Below, one piece after another: positions 42,487-52,624 of a stretch of 64,000 bases of DNA; the first letter of the stretch is position 1, and the number at the start of each line of letters is the position of its first letter. The stretch comes from Salinibacterium sp. M195 (GTDB lineage: Bacteria > Actinomycetota > Actinomycetes > Actinomycetales > Microbacteriaceae). The stretch lies in assembly GCF_019443965.1 (NCBI RefSeq), contig NZ_CP040814.1, positions 1,860,001-1,924,000 of the forward strand. The letters run 5' to 3'. The notes beneath the pieces were generated by a model. It worked only from the letters and a program-made list of their open reading frames with translations. It had not been told where the DNA came from and did not search any database. Made by a program: the position numbers and the translations under genes.

Positions 42487-44448
42487 GTGAGTAAGACTGG
42501 ATTCGACCTATTTACCGACCGCAACGTCGTCGCCATGCGCGTCAACGGTGAGCTGAAAGACCTCGCCGCGACGGTGACCGACACGGATGAGGTCGAGGCT
42601 GTCACTATTGACTCGCCTGATGGCCTCAACATCTTGCGCCATTCTGCCGCGCACGTCGCAGCTCAGGCTATTCAGACGATCAATCCTGAGGCGAAGCTCG
42701 GTATTGGTCCACCGGTGACGGATGGTTTCTACTACGACTTTGACGTTGAGGAACCGTTCACTCCTGAAGACCTCAAAGCCATCACTAAGGCAATGGATCG
42801 CATCATCCGTCAGGGTCAACGCTTTCAGCGTCGTGTCGTGACTGAGGCTGAAGCCCGGGAAGAGCTAGCCAACGAGCCGTACAAGCTCGAACTGATCGGC
42901 CTCAAAGGCGCTGTCGCCGAGGGCGATGCTGACGCTGACAACGAGTCAGTCGAGGTCGGCGGCGCCGAGCTCACCATTTACGACAACGTCGATGGCAAGA
43001 CTGGCGAGGTCTACTGGAAAGATTTGTGCCGCGGGCCGCACCTTCCCAACACTCGCATGATCGGCAACGGGTGGTCACTCACGCGTACTGCTGCCGCATA
43101 TTGGCGCGGTTCGGAAAAGAACAAGCAACTGCAGCGCGTCTATGGCACGGCATGGCCGACCAAAGATGAGCTTCGTGAATACCAGGCGCGTCAAGAAGAG
43201 GCATTGAAGCGCGATCATCGCAAGCTCGGTGCTGAACTAGATCTCTTTTCGTTCCCTGACGAAATCGGTTCTGGCCTTGCAGTCTTTCATCCCAAGGGCG
43301 GCATCATCCGTCACGAGATGGAAAACTACTCCCGAACTCGCCACTTGCAGGAGGGCTACTCCTTCGTCAACACCCCTCATATTACGAAAGAGGCGCTGTT
43401 CGAGACTTCCGGCCACTTGGGCTGGTATAAAGACGGCATGTTCCCACCGATGCACCTCGACGAGGCACGCAACGAGGAAGGCGAAATTACTCGTCAGGGT
43501 GCTGACTACTACCTCAAGCCCATGAACTGCCCGATGCACATTCTGATTTACAAGTCGAGCGGCCGTTCGTACCGCGACCTTCCGATGCGCCTCTTCGAAT
43601 TCGGCACGGTGTACCGCAATGAGAAGTCCGGGGTTATTCACGGGCTGACTCGCGTGCGTGGACTCACCATGGATGACGCCCACATTTTTACGACAAAAGA
43701 GGGGATGAAGGCTGAGCTCACTAACACCCTCAACTTCGTGCTCTCTCTGTTGCGGGATTATGGCCTCACAGACTTCTATCTTGAACTGTCAACGAAGGAT
43801 CCTGAGAAGTACGTCGGCGACGACGACGTCTGGGACGAAGCGACGCAGACGCTTGCCGAGGTGGCCGAAGAGTCGGGGCTCGAGCTTGTTCCTGACCCGG
43901 GCGGGGCCGCGTTCTATGGGCCTAAAATCTCGGTTCAGGCCCGCGATGCCATTGGGCGCACCTGGCAGATGTCTACCGTGCAGCTCGACTTCAACCTTCC
44001 GGAACGCTTCGATCTGGAGTACACAGCTGCGGATGGTTCACGCCAGCGTCCCGTCATGATTCACCGCGCGCTGTTCGGTTCGATCGAACGGTTCTTTGGC
44101 GTACTCACCGAGCACTACGCTGGGGCGTTCCCCGTCTGGCTCTCGCCGGTGCAAGTCGTCGGCATCCCTGTCGCTGAAGCCTACGAGGAGTACTTGGGCG
44201 ACGTCATCGCCCAGCTCAAGGCCCTCGGCGTCCGCGCCGAGTTGGATGCCTCGAGTGAGCGGATGCAGAAGAAGATCCGCACGCACACCAAATCGAAGAT
44301 CCCGTTCCAACTCATCGCTGGTGAGCAGGACCAAGCTGCGGGTTCCGTGAGCTTCCGTTTCCGTGATGGAACTCAGGAGAATGGCATCCCGATTGCGGAC
44401 GCCGTGGCACGGATTACGAGCGCGATCGCGACACGAGCCCAGGTCTAG
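42487..44448 (+). CDS. thrS: threonine-tRNA ligase
   Basis: 653-residue class II synthetase. The N-terminal TGS domain is cut short: only its second half ([14 protein letters not shown]) is present. The editing domain follows with HSAAH and the CRGPH motif, then the catalytic core (LKPMNCPMH with a zinc cysteine, [26 protein letters not shown]) and the anticodon-binding domain. An in-frame stop lies 12 bases before the GTG, so no longer start exists. It sits four bases before the HIT-family gene and is probably cotranscribed. Confidence 0.96.
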   Translation: MSKTGFDLFTDRNVVAMRVNGELKDLAATVTDTDEVEAVTIDSPDGLNILRHSAAHVAAQAIQTINPEAKLGIGPPVTDGFYYDFDVEEPFTPEDLKAITKAMDRIIRQGQRFQRRVVTEAEAREELANEPYKLELIGLKGAVAEGDADADNESVEVGGAELTIYDNVDGKTGEVYWKDLCRGPHLPNTRMIGNGWSLTRTAAAYWRGSEKNKQLQRVYGTAWPTKDELREYQARQEEALKRDHRKLGAELDLFSFPDEIGSGLAVFHPKGGIIRHEMENYSRTRHLQEGYSFVNTPHITKEALFETSGHLGWYKDGMFPPMHLDEARNEEGEITRQGADYYLKPMNCPMHILIYKSSGRSYRDLPMRLFEFGTVYRNEKSGVIHGLTRVRGLTMDDAHIFTTKEGMKAELTNTLNFVLSLLRDYGLTDFYLELSTKDPEKYVGDDDVWDEATQTLAEVAEESGLELVPDPGGAAFYGPKISVQARDAIGRTWQMSTVQLDFNLPERFDLEYTAADGSRQRPVMIHRALFGSIERFFGVLTEHYAGAFPVWLSPVQVVGIPVAEAYEEYLGDVIAQLKALGVRAELDASSERMQKKIRTHTKSKIPFQLIAGEQDQAAGSVSFRFRDGTQENGIPIADAVARITSAIATRAQV

Positions 44449-44451
44449 CTC

Positions 44452-45015
44452 GTGCGTGACTATGACGGTTCTGAGTTGCCCGCGGGGGAGTCGAGTGCTG
44501 ACTTCGCCGCGGTTCCAGATTCCTTCCAGCGATTGTGGACGCCGCATCGCATCGCGTACATCATGGATCAGACTCAACCGGAGAAGGACGATTGTCCGTT
44601 CTGTGTCGCACCGACTCTGGATGACGAGAAGGCCTTGATCGTTGCGCGAGGCACCCACGCTTACGTACTCCTGAATCTCTTCCCTTATAACAGTGGCCAC
44701 CTTTTGGTGTGTCCTTATCGCCACGTTCCCCTTTATGACGAGGCGACGGATGAGGAAACCGCGGAGATCGCGTCACTTACTCAGACGGCAATGCGGGTAC
44801 TTCGCGAAACGTCGAAGGCGCACGGCTTTAATATCGGAATGAACCAGGGTGCACTGGCAGGCGCGGGCATCGCGAATCATTTACATCAGCATGTGGTTCC
44901 TCGCTGGGCAACGGATTCAAACTTTTTCCCGATTGTTGCTGGCACGAAAGCAATTCCTCGCTTGCTCGGTGAGGTGCGAGATGAACTCGCGAAGGCGTGG
45001 CCCGCGAACCACTGA
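44452..45015 (+). CDS. HIT family hydrolase/phosphorylase
   Basis: 187 residues. A CPFC zinc-knuckle-like pair precedes the HIT domain; the catalytic triad motif [11 protein letters not shown] is intact. Relatives in actinobacteria (M. tuberculosis Rv2613c) are diadenosine-tetraphosphate phosphorylases, which is the likeliest activity. GTG start four bases after the thrS stop; the association with thrS is conserved and fits removal of Ap4A made by synthetases. Confidence 0.9.
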   Translation: MRDYDGSELPAGESSADFAAVPDSFQRLWTPHRIAYIMDQTQPEKDDCPFCVAPTLDDEKALIVARGTHAYVLLNLFPYNSGHLLVCPYRHVPLYDEATDEETAEIASLTQTAMRVLRETSKAHGFNIGMNQGALAGAGIANHLHQHVVPRWATDSNFFPIVAGTKAIPRLLGEVRDELAKAWPANH

Positions 45016-45052
45016 GTTCAAATTGGCTGCATTCTTTCGCGGCATCCAGACT

Positions 45053-45058
45053 TAGCGT
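45053..45058 (+). promoter_or_regulatory. -10 box of a leaderless pdxS transcript
   Basis: TAGCGT seven bases before the ATG at 45066. Confidence 0.45.
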
Positions 45059-45065
45059 TGTAGCT

Positions 45066-45968
45066 ATGAGCGAGAAAACTTCTTCGAACGAATCAGGTAC
45101 GAACCGCGTGAAGCGCGGACTGGCAGAAATGCTCAAAGGCGGCGTCATTATGGATGTCGTCAATGCCGAGCAGGCAAAGATTGCTGAGGATGCTGGCGCG
45201 GTGGCCGTTATGGCTCTTGAGCGCGTCCCTGCCGACATCCGTTCGCAGGGCGGCGTAGCCCGCATGAGCGACCCTGACTTGATCGATGGCATCATCGCCG
45301 CTGTTTCCATCCCGGTAATGGCCAAGGCCCGCATCGGTCACTTCGTCGAGGCTCAGGTTCTTCAAGCTCTCAAGGTCGATTACATCGACGAGTCTGAGGT
45401 GCTGAGCCCGGCTGATTACGTCAACCACATTGATAAATGGAACTTCGATGTTCCCTTCGTCTGTGGTGCAACGAACCTGGGGGAGGCGCTGCGTCGCATC
45501 ACCGAGGGAGCGGCCATGATCCGCTCAAAGGGTGAAGCAGGCACTGGCGACGTTTCTGAAGCGACTAAGCACATCCGCACCATCAAGGGTCAGATCAACG
45601 AGCTTCGGTCGAAGAGCGTAGACGAGCTGTATGTTGCCGCGAAAGAGCTTCAGGCTCCATATGAACTTGTCCGCGAAATTGCCGAGACCGGCAAACTCCC
45701 CGTCGTACTCTTCACCGCTGGTGGAGTAGCGACTCCGGCTGATGCTGCTCTGATGATGCAGCTCGGTGCTGACGGAGTCTTCGTCGGATCAGGAATCTTC
45801 AAGTCCGGCAATCCGGCACAGCGCGCAGCGGCAATCGTGAAGGCAACGACGTTCTTCGACGACCCCAGCGTGATCGCTGCGGCATCGCGCGGACTCGGCG
45901 AAGCAATGGTTGGCATCAACGTGTCTGACCTTGCGGCGCCTCACCGTCTCTCTGAGCGTGGCTGGTAG
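45066..45968 (+). CDS. pdxS: pyridoxal 5'-phosphate synthase, synthase subunit
   Basis: 300-residue TIM-barrel subunit (PdxS/Pdx1) making PLP from ribose 5-phosphate, glyceraldehyde 3-phosphate and ammonia supplied by PdxT. Conserved [20 protein letters not shown], the Schiff-base lysine in [11 protein letters not shown] and [19 protein letters not shown] are present. Full length. The ATG at 45066 follows a TAGCGT -10 by seven bases; upstream open frame lacks family similarity. Overlaps pdxT by 11 bases. Confidence 0.97.
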   Translation: MSEKTSSNESGTNRVKRGLAEMLKGGVIMDVVNAEQAKIAEDAGAVAVMALERVPADIRSQGGVARMSDPDLIDGIIAAVSIPVMAKARIGHFVEAQVLQALKVDYIDESEVLSPADYVNHIDKWNFDVPFVCGATNLGEALRRITEGAAMIRSKGEAGTGDVSEATKHIRTIKGQINELRSKSVDELYVAAKELQAPYELVREIAETGKLPVVLFTAGGVATPADAALMMQLGADGVFVGSGIFKSGNPAQRAAAIVKATTFFDDPSVIAAASRGLGEAMVGINVSDLAAPHRLSERGW

Positions 45969-46569
45969 TCAGTCGGTCGATCAACTCCCGATCGGGGTAC
46001 TCGCTCTGCAAGGCGATTTTCGTGAGCATCTGCACGTGCTCCAGCAGCTCGGTGAGTCCGCAGTCGCGGTCAAAACTCCTGAGCAGTTGGAGCGCGTTGC
46101 TGGCCTGATCATTCCTGGTGGCGAGTCAAGTGTGATCGACAAGCTCTCTAGGCTCTATGGCCTCTTCGATCCGATTCGCTCGGCCATCGCGAGCGGTTTG
46201 CCCGTGTATGGCACGTGCGCCGGGTTGATCATGCTCGCGGATACCGTGCGTGACTCGATTGAGGGCCAGCAGTCTTTTGGCGGTCTTGACGTTGTCGTGC
46301 GCCGTAATGCTTTCGGTTCGCAGACTGACTCATTTGAGACCGATCTGGTCGTGCCCGAATTGGGCGAAACACCAGTGCACGCCATCTTTATCCGTGCGCC
46401 CGTTGTAGAAACTGTCGGACCGCTGGCGCGGGCATTGGCAACTCTCGAAGACGGACGTGTCGTCGCTGTGGAGCAGGGAAACCTCTTAGGCACCTCTTTT
46501 CACCCCGAGATCACTGGCGATACCCGTTTTCACGAGTACTTCATCTCACGGGTGCGCGCACGCCCCTGA
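45958..46569 (+). CDS. pdxT: pyridoxal 5'-phosphate synthase, glutaminase subunit
   Basis: 203-residue class I glutamine amidotransferase. GGESS (54-58) and the nucleophile C87 in GTCAGLIML, with the His-Glu pair in SFHPEITG, complete the triad. It delivers ammonia to PdxS. The GTG at 45958 lies within the last codons of pdxS, so the two subunits are translationally coupled. Confidence 0.95.
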   Translation: MAGSQSVDQLPIGVLALQGDFREHLHVLQQLGESAVAVKTPEQLERVAGLIIPGGESSVIDKLSRLYGLFDPIRSAIASGLPVYGTCAGLIMLADTVRDSIEGQQSFGGLDVVVRRNAFGSQTDSFETDLVVPELGETPVHAIFIRAPVVETVGPLARALATLEDGRVVAVEQGNLLGTSFHPEITGDTRFHEYFISRVRARP

Positions 46570-46587
46570 TTCCTGCATCATGGGGGA

Positions 46588-47202
46588 ATGCAACTCTATG
46601 CAGATCACCCCGCCCGCCGCGCCCGGCAAATAGTCGCTGATGTGCTCTCGCTCACATTCATCCTTGTCTGGATCGCGCTCGGGGTGTGGGTTTATCAGCT
46701 CATTGCTGCGTTCCAAGAGCTGGGTGTCCAGATGCAAGACGCGGGAGCTGGATTCCGGTCGACGATGGTTGAGCTGGGGGACACCCTCGGTTCCGTTCCT
46801 CTGATCGGCTCTGGCATCCGGACACCGTTTGATGGGGCGAGTGAGGCCGGCGCGGCGTTGGAAGCTGCAGGTCAGAGCCAGCAGGAGTCTGTATTGACCG
46901 CAGCGATGGCAATTGGTGTTTTCATTGCGGCAGTGCCAGTCGCGCTCATTCTGCTTGTGTGGTTGATCCCACGCATTCGATTTGCGAAGAGAGCTGGCGA
47001 GGCCAAACGACTCTTGACGACTCCCGGCGGTGCAGATCTGCTGGCGCTGCGTGCGCTCGCCACTCAGCGACTGCCCGCCTTGGCCCGAGTGTCTGCGGCT
47101 CCAGCGGCGGAATGGAGGGCGGGCAACTCAGGAACGATTGCGCTCCTCGCACAGCTCCAACTCACCGATCTTGGGGTTCGCGCAACTCTCCGAGAACAGT
47201 AG
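46588..47202 (+). CDS. actinobacterial two-helix membrane protein
   Basis: 204 residues. Hydrophobic segments at about 17-42 and 105-132 bracket an extracytoplasmic loop of about 60 residues; the C-terminal 70 residues are cytosolic and Arg/Ala-rich. No domain recognised. Eighteen bases after pdxT and 51 before yebC. CATCAT six bases before the ATG is a weak leaderless-type -10. Function unknown; similar genes often stand before yebC in relatives. Confidence 0.75.
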   Translation: MQLYADHPARRARQIVADVLSLTFILVWIALGVWVYQLIAAFQELGVQMQDAGAGFRSTMVELGDTLGSVPLIGSGIRTPFDGASEAGAALEAAGQSQQESVLTAAMAIGVFIAAVPVALILLVWLIPRIRFAKRAGEAKRLLTTPGGADLLALRALATQRLPALARVSAAPAAEWRAGNSGTIALLAQLQLTDLGVRATLREQ

Positions 47203-47240
47203 AGCGGGGATTCGCGCAGGCGAGGAGGCGTCTCGCCTTG

Positions 47241-47246
47241 TAGAAT
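47241..47246 (+). promoter_or_regulatory. -10 box of a leaderless yebC transcript
   Basis: TAGAAT, the closest match in the window to the -10 consensus, seven bases before the ATG at 47254. This also favours that ATG over the in-frame ATG at 47245. Confidence 0.6.
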
Positions 47247-47253
47247 GGGGCTC

Positions 47254-48012
47254 ATGTCAGGGCATTCAAAATGGGCAACCACAAAACACAAGAAGGCGAT
47301 TACTGATTCTCGCCGCGCGAAGTCGTTCGCGAAACTAATCAAGAATATTGAGGTCGCCGCCAAAATTGGTGGAGCCGACCTTTCGGGCAACCCGACTCTT
47401 GTCGACGCCATTCAAAAGGCGAAGAAGACCTCGGTACCCAACGACAACATCGATCGTGCTGTGAAGCGTGGCTCCGGTCAACTTGGCGATGCTATTGAGT
47501 ACCTCAACATTATGTACGAAGGCTACGGGCCCAACGGTGTAGCCCTTCTGGTGGAGTGCCTCACCGACAATAAGAACCGTGCTGCGGCGGATGTCCGCAC
47601 GATCATGAGTCGCAATGGCGGTTCTCTCGCAGACCCCGGCAGCGTCGCTTACAACTTCGAACGCAAGGGCGTTATCTCGATCACGAAGACTGAGGGCGTC
47701 ACTGAAGACGACATCCTTCTGGCTGTGCTCGATGCCGGTGCCGAAGAGGTCAAAGACCACGGAGAAGGCTTCGAAGTCATCACCGACACCGCGCACCTCG
47801 TTCAATCTCGCGATGCCCTTCAGAGCGCAGGGATTGATTACGACTCGTCAGAAGCAGAGTTTGTGCCGAACCTCACCATCGAAGTTGATGCAGACACCGC
47901 TCGAAAGGTTCTTCGACTCATTGAAGCGCTCGAAGAGTCAGATGATGTTCAGAACATCTACTCGAATTTCGACATCACGCCTGAGGTGCAGGCCGAACTC
48001 GACGAGGACTAG
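47254..48012 (+). CDS. yebC: YebC/PmpR family regulator
   Basis: 252 residues starting [15 protein letters not shown], the invariant family start. Three-domain YebC fold with the acidic surface ([20 protein letters not shown]). Family members act as transcription regulators or, as shown more recently for YebC proteins, help ribosomes through proline-rich stretches. Heads the ruv genes, as in most actinobacteria. Confidence 0.95.
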   Translation: MSGHSKWATTKHKKAITDSRRAKSFAKLIKNIEVAAKIGGADLSGNPTLVDAIQKAKKTSVPNDNIDRAVKRGSGQLGDAIEYLNIMYEGYGPNGVALLVECLTDNKNRAAADVRTIMSRNGGSLADPGSVAYNFERKGVISITKTEGVTEDDILLAVLDAGAEEVKDHGEGFEVITDTAHLVQSRDALQSAGIDYDSSEAEFVPNLTIEVDADTARKVLRLIEALEESDDVQNIYSNFDITPEVQAELDED

Positions 48013-48015
48013 TCG

Positions 48016-48639
48016 GTGACACTTCGCGTGATCGGGATCGATCCCGGTCTCACGCGATGCGGCATCGGGGTCGTGGATGTCGCGCCGAATCGTCGGGCGA
48101 CGCTCGTGCACGTCGGTGTGGTGCGCACGCCGCCAGACATGGAGCTTGAGCAGCGATTACTGGCGATCGGCGAGGGTATCGATGCGGTCATCGCCGAATT
48201 CGCTCCGCAGCAACTCTCTCTTGAGCGTGTTTTCGCCCAGAACAATCTGAGTACGGTCATGGGAACAGCTCAGGCAAGTGGAGTCGCGATGTTTATCGCT
48301 GCTCGTCGCGGGCTCTCCGTAACCCTGCATACTCCGACTGAAGTGAAGCTGGCCATTACGGGATACGGCGGTGCCGAGAAAAAACAGGTTGGCGCGATGG
48401 TCGCCCGAGTTCTCGGGCTCGCTGAGGCACCGAAACCGGCGGATGCTGCTGACGCTTGCGCTCTGGCAATTTGCGGTGCCTGGAAGGGTGGACCTGGTTT
48501 CGTTCCTGTCCCCGCCTCTGCCCATGCCGGCGATTCCTTCCCGCGCGGCGCGGCAGCCAGTTCATCAGGCTTGACCCCGGCGCAGGAGGCGTGGCGGTCA
48601 GCCGAGAAGTCGGCGGGTGCTCGTAGGCTGAAGCCATGA
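48016..48639 (+). CDS. ruvC: Holliday junction resolvase RuvC
   Basis: 207 residues. RNase H-fold endonuclease cutting four-way junctions. Catalytic acids D9 (GIDPGLTRCG), E70 (SLERVFAQNN) and the aspartates in ADAADACALA are present. GTG start with GAGG upstream, three bases after yebC. The C-terminal 40 residues are an extra Ala/Ser-rich tail. Overlaps ruvA by four bases. Confidence 0.95.
   Translation: MTLRVIGIDPGLTRCGIGVVDVAPNRRATLVHVGVVRTPPDMELEQRLLAIGEGIDAVIAEFAPQQLSLERVFAQNNLSTVMGTAQASGVAMFIAARRGLSVTLHTPTEVKLAITGYGGAEKKQVGAMVARVLGLAEAPKPADAADACALAICGAWKGGPGFVPVPASAHAGDSFPRGAAASSSGLTPAQEAWRSAEKSAGARRLKP
48624..48629 (+). promoter_or_regulatory. -10 box before ruvA inside ruvC
   Basis: TAGGCT six bases before the ruvA ATG, within the ruvC 3' end. 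It could give a separate leaderless ruvA-ruvB transcript. Confidence 0.4.
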
Positions 48640-49253
48640 TTTCTTCCCTTCGTGGCACCGTTCTCGCCGCGGTCGGAACCTCGGTCGTTATCGAGGTCGG
48701 GGGAGTGGGGCTCAGCGTGAGCGTCACTCCCGAACATGCACTTTCCGTTCGCGTCGGCAGTGAAACTCACGTGCAGACTGCGTTAATAGTTCGCGAAGAC
48801 GACCTGTCGCTCTTCGGCTTTCGCACGCTAGACGAACTCAACGCTTTTAGCTTGTTGCGCGGCGTAACCGGTGTCGGGCCCAAGAGTGCCATGGGCGTTC
48901 TCGCTGCTCTCTCCCCGGAGGAGATTGCCCGGGCCGTAGTAGCAGAAGACGATTCAGCCTTTCGGAAGGTTTCTGGCATTGGTCCGAAAACCGCAAAACT
49001 TATTGTCCTCAACCTCGCGGGAAAGCTGTTTGTGACCGCACCCCAATCTGGCGCTGCGCCCATCATTGCCACGCCGGTTTCTGAGAGCGTCTCAATGGCG
49101 CTGCAAGGGCTTGGCTGGTCTGAGAAGCTCGCTCGCCCCGCCGCCGAAGCAGCCTTCAGCGAGGCCGCGGAGGCGGATAGGGCAGACACGCAAGCGATCC
49201 TGCGGCGTGCGCTACTTCTCGTAGGCTCTCAAGTTGGCAAGGTTGGCTCGTAA
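48636..49253 (+). CDS. ruvA: Holliday junction DNA helicase subunit RuvA
   Basis: 205 residues. Tetrameric junction-binding subunit: N-terminal OB fold, two helix-hairpin-helix motifs ([20 protein letters not shown] region and [17 protein letters not shown] region) and a C-terminal domain III that contacts RuvB. Overlaps ruvC by four bases and ruvB by one. Confidence 0.95.
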   Translation: MISSLRGTVLAAVGTSVVIEVGGVGLSVSVTPEHALSVRVGSETHVQTALIVREDDLSLFGFRTLDELNAFSLLRGVTGVGPKSAMGVLAALSPEEIARAVVAEDDSAFRKVSGIGPKTAKLIVLNLAGKLFVTAPQSGAAPIIATPVSESVSMALQGLGWSEKLARPAAEAAFSEAAEADRADTQAILRRALLLVGSQVGKVGS

Positions 49254-50284
49254 TGGACGATAACGACGACGTCGTAGCGAACCCCGGCGTCGAGTCTGAA
49301 GCCGAGCTCGCCTTCGAGGGCGCGCTCCGCCCCAAGTCTCTCGATGAATTCGTTGGCCAACAAAAAGTGCGCGGTCAACTGCAGCTGCTCTTGCGTGCAG
49401 CAGCGATGCAAAACCGTACTGCCGACCACATTCTCTTGGCGGGCCCTCCCGGACTCGGAAAAACAACTCTGGCGATGATCGTCGCGCACGAAAGTAATCG
49501 TCCGCTCCGAATGTCGAGCGGTCCCGCAATTCAGCATGCTGGCGATCTTGCTGCGGTGTTGTCGTCGCTGTTGCCAGGCGAGGTGCTCTTCATCGACGAG
49601 ATCCACCGGATGGCTCGTTCGGCTGAAGAAATGCTCTATCTCGCGATGGAAGACTTTCGAATCGACATCATGGTCGGTAAAGGGGCCGGAGCGACATCCA
49701 TCCCGCTCGATATCGCCCCGTTCACGCTGGTAGGAGCCACAACTCGCTCCGGACTCTTGCCTAATCCGCTTCGAGATCGGTTCGGTTTTACCGCCCATCT
49801 TGAGTTCTATGATGAGCCCGAACTCGAAGAGGTGCTGGTGCGCGCTGCTACCATGCTCGAACTCGAGATTGAACGAGAAGCGATTGCGGAGATTGCCGGC
49901 CGTTGCCGGGGCACTCCACGAATCGCCAACCGCCTGTTGCGACGAGTCCGAGACTTCGCCCTCGTACACGACATTCCCGCTTCTCGGGAGGCCGTTCGTG
50001 CGGCACTGGAACTCTACGATGTCGACGAACGCGGTCTCGACCGTCTCGATCGTGCCGTAATGCAGACCGTTCTTTCCCGGTTCGACGGGGGACCAGTTGG
50101 GCTCAGTACACTCGCGGTTTCTGTTGGCGAGGAGGCTGAAACTGTCGAATCGGTTGTCGAGCCGTTTCTCGTTCGCATTGGGTTGCTATCGCGTACTCCA
50201 CGCGGCAGAGTTGCCACCCGGGCAGCCTGGGAACACTTCGAAATGGCTCAGCGGAATTCGGCCCTCCCGAACGATGAACTATAG
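49253..50284 (+). CDS. ruvB: Holliday junction DNA helicase RuvB
   Basis: 343-residue AAA+ motor driving branch migration. Walker [10 protein letters not shown] (about 63-71), Walker B FIDEIHRM, sensor 1 GATTRSGLL, arginine finger region PLRDRFG and the C-terminal winged helix. The ATG overlaps the ruvA stop by one base. No LexA box (CGAAC-N4-GTTCG) was seen ahead of the ruv genes. Confidence 0.96.
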   Translation: MDDNDDVVANPGVESEAELAFEGALRPKSLDEFVGQQKVRGQLQLLLRAAAMQNRTADHILLAGPPGLGKTTLAMIVAHESNRPLRMSSGPAIQHAGDLAAVLSSLLPGEVLFIDEIHRMARSAEEMLYLAMEDFRIDIMVGKGAGATSIPLDIAPFTLVGATTRSGLLPNPLRDRFGFTAHLEFYDEPELEEVLVRAATMLELEIEREAIAEIAGRCRGTPRIANRLLRRVRDFALVHDIPASREAVRAALELYDVDERGLDRLDRAVMQTVLSRFDGGPVGLSTLAVSVGEEAETVESVVEPFLVRIGLLSRTPRGRVATRAAWEHFEMAQRNSALPNDEL

Positions 50285-50349
50285 TTTTACTGGCTTAGCA
50301 CGCGCCTCAGCTTGAGCGCCAGGCCCACAGACCACCGAAAGGTATCGTT

Positions 50350-50802
50350 ATGAACGACCAATTTCTCTCAATCGCGATGTTCGCAGTTCTCGGCATCCTT
50401 ATTTTCTTCATGTTCCGCAACAGCCGTAAGCGCAAAGCGCAGATGGCTACGCTTCGTGATCAGATGATTCCCGGCGTCGAGGTCATGACAAACTTCGGAC
50501 TCTTCGGCACGCTCATCACGATGGACAATGCCAAGAACGAGGCAGAGATCGAGATCAGCTCTGGCGTCATCGTCAAGGTGCACAGTCAGACCATCGCGAA
50601 GATCGTCACCGAAGACGAGGTTGTTGAAGGCGCACCGCGCTCGGTTGAAGAAGCAATGGAAATCGCCAACCGCGAAGCTGCGGAGCGCGACGGCGTCGAG
50701 TCTGGTGACGAGACCTCCGAAGCTGCAACGGAGCCCGAATTTGGCGAGGTTGCTGACACAAAGTCGGCTAGTTCGACCGAAGGCAAAAAGGCGTCCGAGT
50801 AA
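50350..50802 (+). CDS. yajC: preprotein translocase subunit YajC
   Basis: 150 residues. One N-terminal membrane helix (about 5-20) followed by the YajC core (MIPGVEVMTNFGLFGTL) and an acidic disordered tail. Accessory partner of SecDF. AAAGGT upstream of the ATG. Lies between ruvB and secD. Confidence 0.93.
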   Translation: MNDQFLSIAMFAVLGILIFFMFRNSRKRKAQMATLRDQMIPGVEVMTNFGLFGTLITMDNAKNEAEIEISSGVIVKVHSQTIAKIVTEDEVVEGAPRSVEEAMEIANREAAERDGVESGDETSEAATEPEFGEVADTKSASSTEGKKASE

Positions 50803-50893
50803 CCCACTAGTGTTGAGAGTCGCTCCTTCCGAGGGCGATTGTCCAACGGCGTGCACTTCTGCATTGCTCTGTTAAGAAAGCTGAGTCAAATAG

Positions 50894-52624
50894 GTGGCAA
50901 GAACAACCCCTGTGAAAAACGCGTGGCGAGCCATCGTCTGGCTCACAGCACTCACGTTGGGGCTCACCGTTTTGATCGGTGCTGGCTCCCTAGCCGGTGA
51001 GGCCTCGTGGACGCCGAAGCTCGCTCTTGACCTTGAGGGCGGAACGCAAATCGTTCTCGCGCCTCAGCTCGAGAGTGGCCAGACGGTAACTCGTGAGCAG
51101 CTCAACCAGGCAGTGTCGATTATTCGCGACCGCGTCGATGCGAGTGGCGTCTCGGAATCCGAGATCACCACTCAAGGTGCGAGCAATGTTGTGGTTTCGC
51201 TTCCCGGCGTTCCTGATGAAGAGACGCTCAACCGCATTCAGTCGTCAGCAAAGCTTGAGTTCCGCCCAGTGTTGTACACCGAGGTTGCCTCGACCGCGAC
51301 CGCTGAAGAGACGCCGGATCCAGCAGACGCTGAGGACGGTACGACTCCAACGCCAGAGCCGACATTGGCGACAACACCGACTGCTACTCCCACCGATGCC
51401 AGCGACTTGAATTGGATTACCGAGTCGCTTTTCGACGAGTACAGCAACTTCGAGTGCGCGTCGCTCGATAACTTCAGCGTTGCTCCGTCTGATGAACCGT
51501 TGATCACGTGTGAAGCGGATGGCTCCTTCAAGTACATCCTCGGCCCCGTAGAGGTAGAGGGCAGCACGATTTCCGACGCCAGTAGTGGTTTGGTCTCGAG
51601 CTCGCAGGGCGTAAGCACCGGAGAATGGGGCGTGTTCCCCACGTTCGATGCCGAAGGCACCAAGGCTGTCGCAGCGATGACAACTCGTCTGTTCGGATTC
51701 GATAACACTGACCCGCGCAACCGCTTCGCCATCGTTCTCGACGGCCAAGTAATTTCAGCGCCGACTACTCAAGGAATCATCACCGGCGGAAATCCTCAAA
51801 TATCCGGTAGCTTCACGCAAGAGACCGCTGAGGTTCTCGCCGACCAGTTGAAATTCGGTGCACTGCCGATTGGCTTTGAGGTGCAGAGCAACGAGACGAT
51901 CTCCGCGACGTTGGGTTCAACACAGCTCAGCTCGGGCCTCATCGCTGGCTTGATCGGTCTCATCCTCGTCGTCATCTACTCACTCTTCCAGTACCGCCTT
52001 CTCGGTCTGGTCACTGTGGCGTCGCTGATAGTTGCTGGTGTGCTCACGTATCTCGTGATCGCCTACCTCGCGTGGCGTCATGGGTACCGCCTTTCGTTGG
52101 CGGGAGTCGCGGGCCTCATCGTGGCAATTGGCTTCACGGCTGACTCGTTTATTGTCTACTTCGAACGAATTCGTGACGAGTTGCGAGACGGACGGTCTTT
52201 GACCGGTGCTGTAGAAGCCGGCTGGAAGCGTGCTTTGCGCACGATCTTCGCGGCGAAGGCGGTCAACCTACTCTCTGCCGTCGTTCTATTCGTTCTCGCT
52301 GTTGGCAACGTCCGTGGCTTCGCGCTCACGCTCGGGTTGACGACGATTATCGATGTTCTCGTTGTTGTTCTCTTCACCCACCCCATGTTGCAACTACTCG
52401 CAACGACGAAATTCTTCGCGAGTGGGCATCCGATTAGCGGGCTCGATCCGAAGGCGCTTGGCGCTGTCTATCGAGGTCGTGCACAGTTCCGCACCCCGGT
52501 CGCCACAAAGAGCACTGCGGGTGCCAGCCGCGAGGCTGCACGTCGTCAAACGATCGCTGAACGAAAAGCTACTGAGCTAGCGGGAACGCCGAAAGAACCC
52601 AGCTCAGACGGAAAGGAATCCTGA
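50894..52624 (+). CDS. secD: protein translocase subunit SecD
   Basis: 576 residues. First membrane helix at about 12-32, a large extracytoplasmic P1 domain (about 35-340), and five more helices (about 350-520). LDLEGGTQIVL and the proton-path TADSFIVYFERIRDE motif are conserved. An unusual Thr/Pro/Ala-rich insert of about 35 residues (around 135-170) interrupts P1. It uses the proton gradient to pull secreted proteins outward. GTG start; overlaps secF by one base. Confidence 0.95.
   Translation: MARTTPVKNAWRAIVWLTALTLGLTVLIGAGSLAGEASWTPKLALDLEGGTQIVLAPQLESGQTVTREQLNQAVSIIRDRVDASGVSESEITTQGASNVVVSLPGVPDEETLNRIQSSAKLEFRPVLYTEVASTATAEETPDPADAEDGTTPTPEPTLATTPTATPTDASDLNWITESLFDEYSNFECASLDNFSVAPSDEPLITCEADGSFKYILGPVEVEGSTISDASSGLVSSSQGVSTGEWGVFPTFDAEGTKAVAAMTTRLFGFDNTDPRNRFAIVLDGQVISAPTTQGIITGGNPQISGSFTQETAEVLADQLKFGALPIGFEVQSNETISATLGSTQLSSGLIAGLIGLILVVIYSLFQYRLLGLVTVASLIVAGVLTYLVIAYLAWRHGYRLSLAGVAGLIVAIGFTADSFIVYFERIRDELRDGRSLTGAVEAGWKRALRTIFAAKAVNLLSAVVLFVLAVGNVRGFALTLGLTTIIDVLVVVLFTHPMLQLLATTKFFASGHPISGLDPKALGAVYRGRAQFRTPVATKSTAGASREAARRQTIAERKATELAGTPKEPSSDGKES

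Noticed and set aside
44997..45065. Upstream start for pdxS at 44997.
   Set aside because: The extra 23 codons overlap the HIT gene end and do not resemble PdxS; TAGCGT lies seven bases before the ATG at 45066.
47200..49260. LexA (SOS) box expected near the ruv genes.
   Set aside because: No CGAAC-N4-GTTCG or close variant was seen before yebC, ruvC, ruvA or ruvB.
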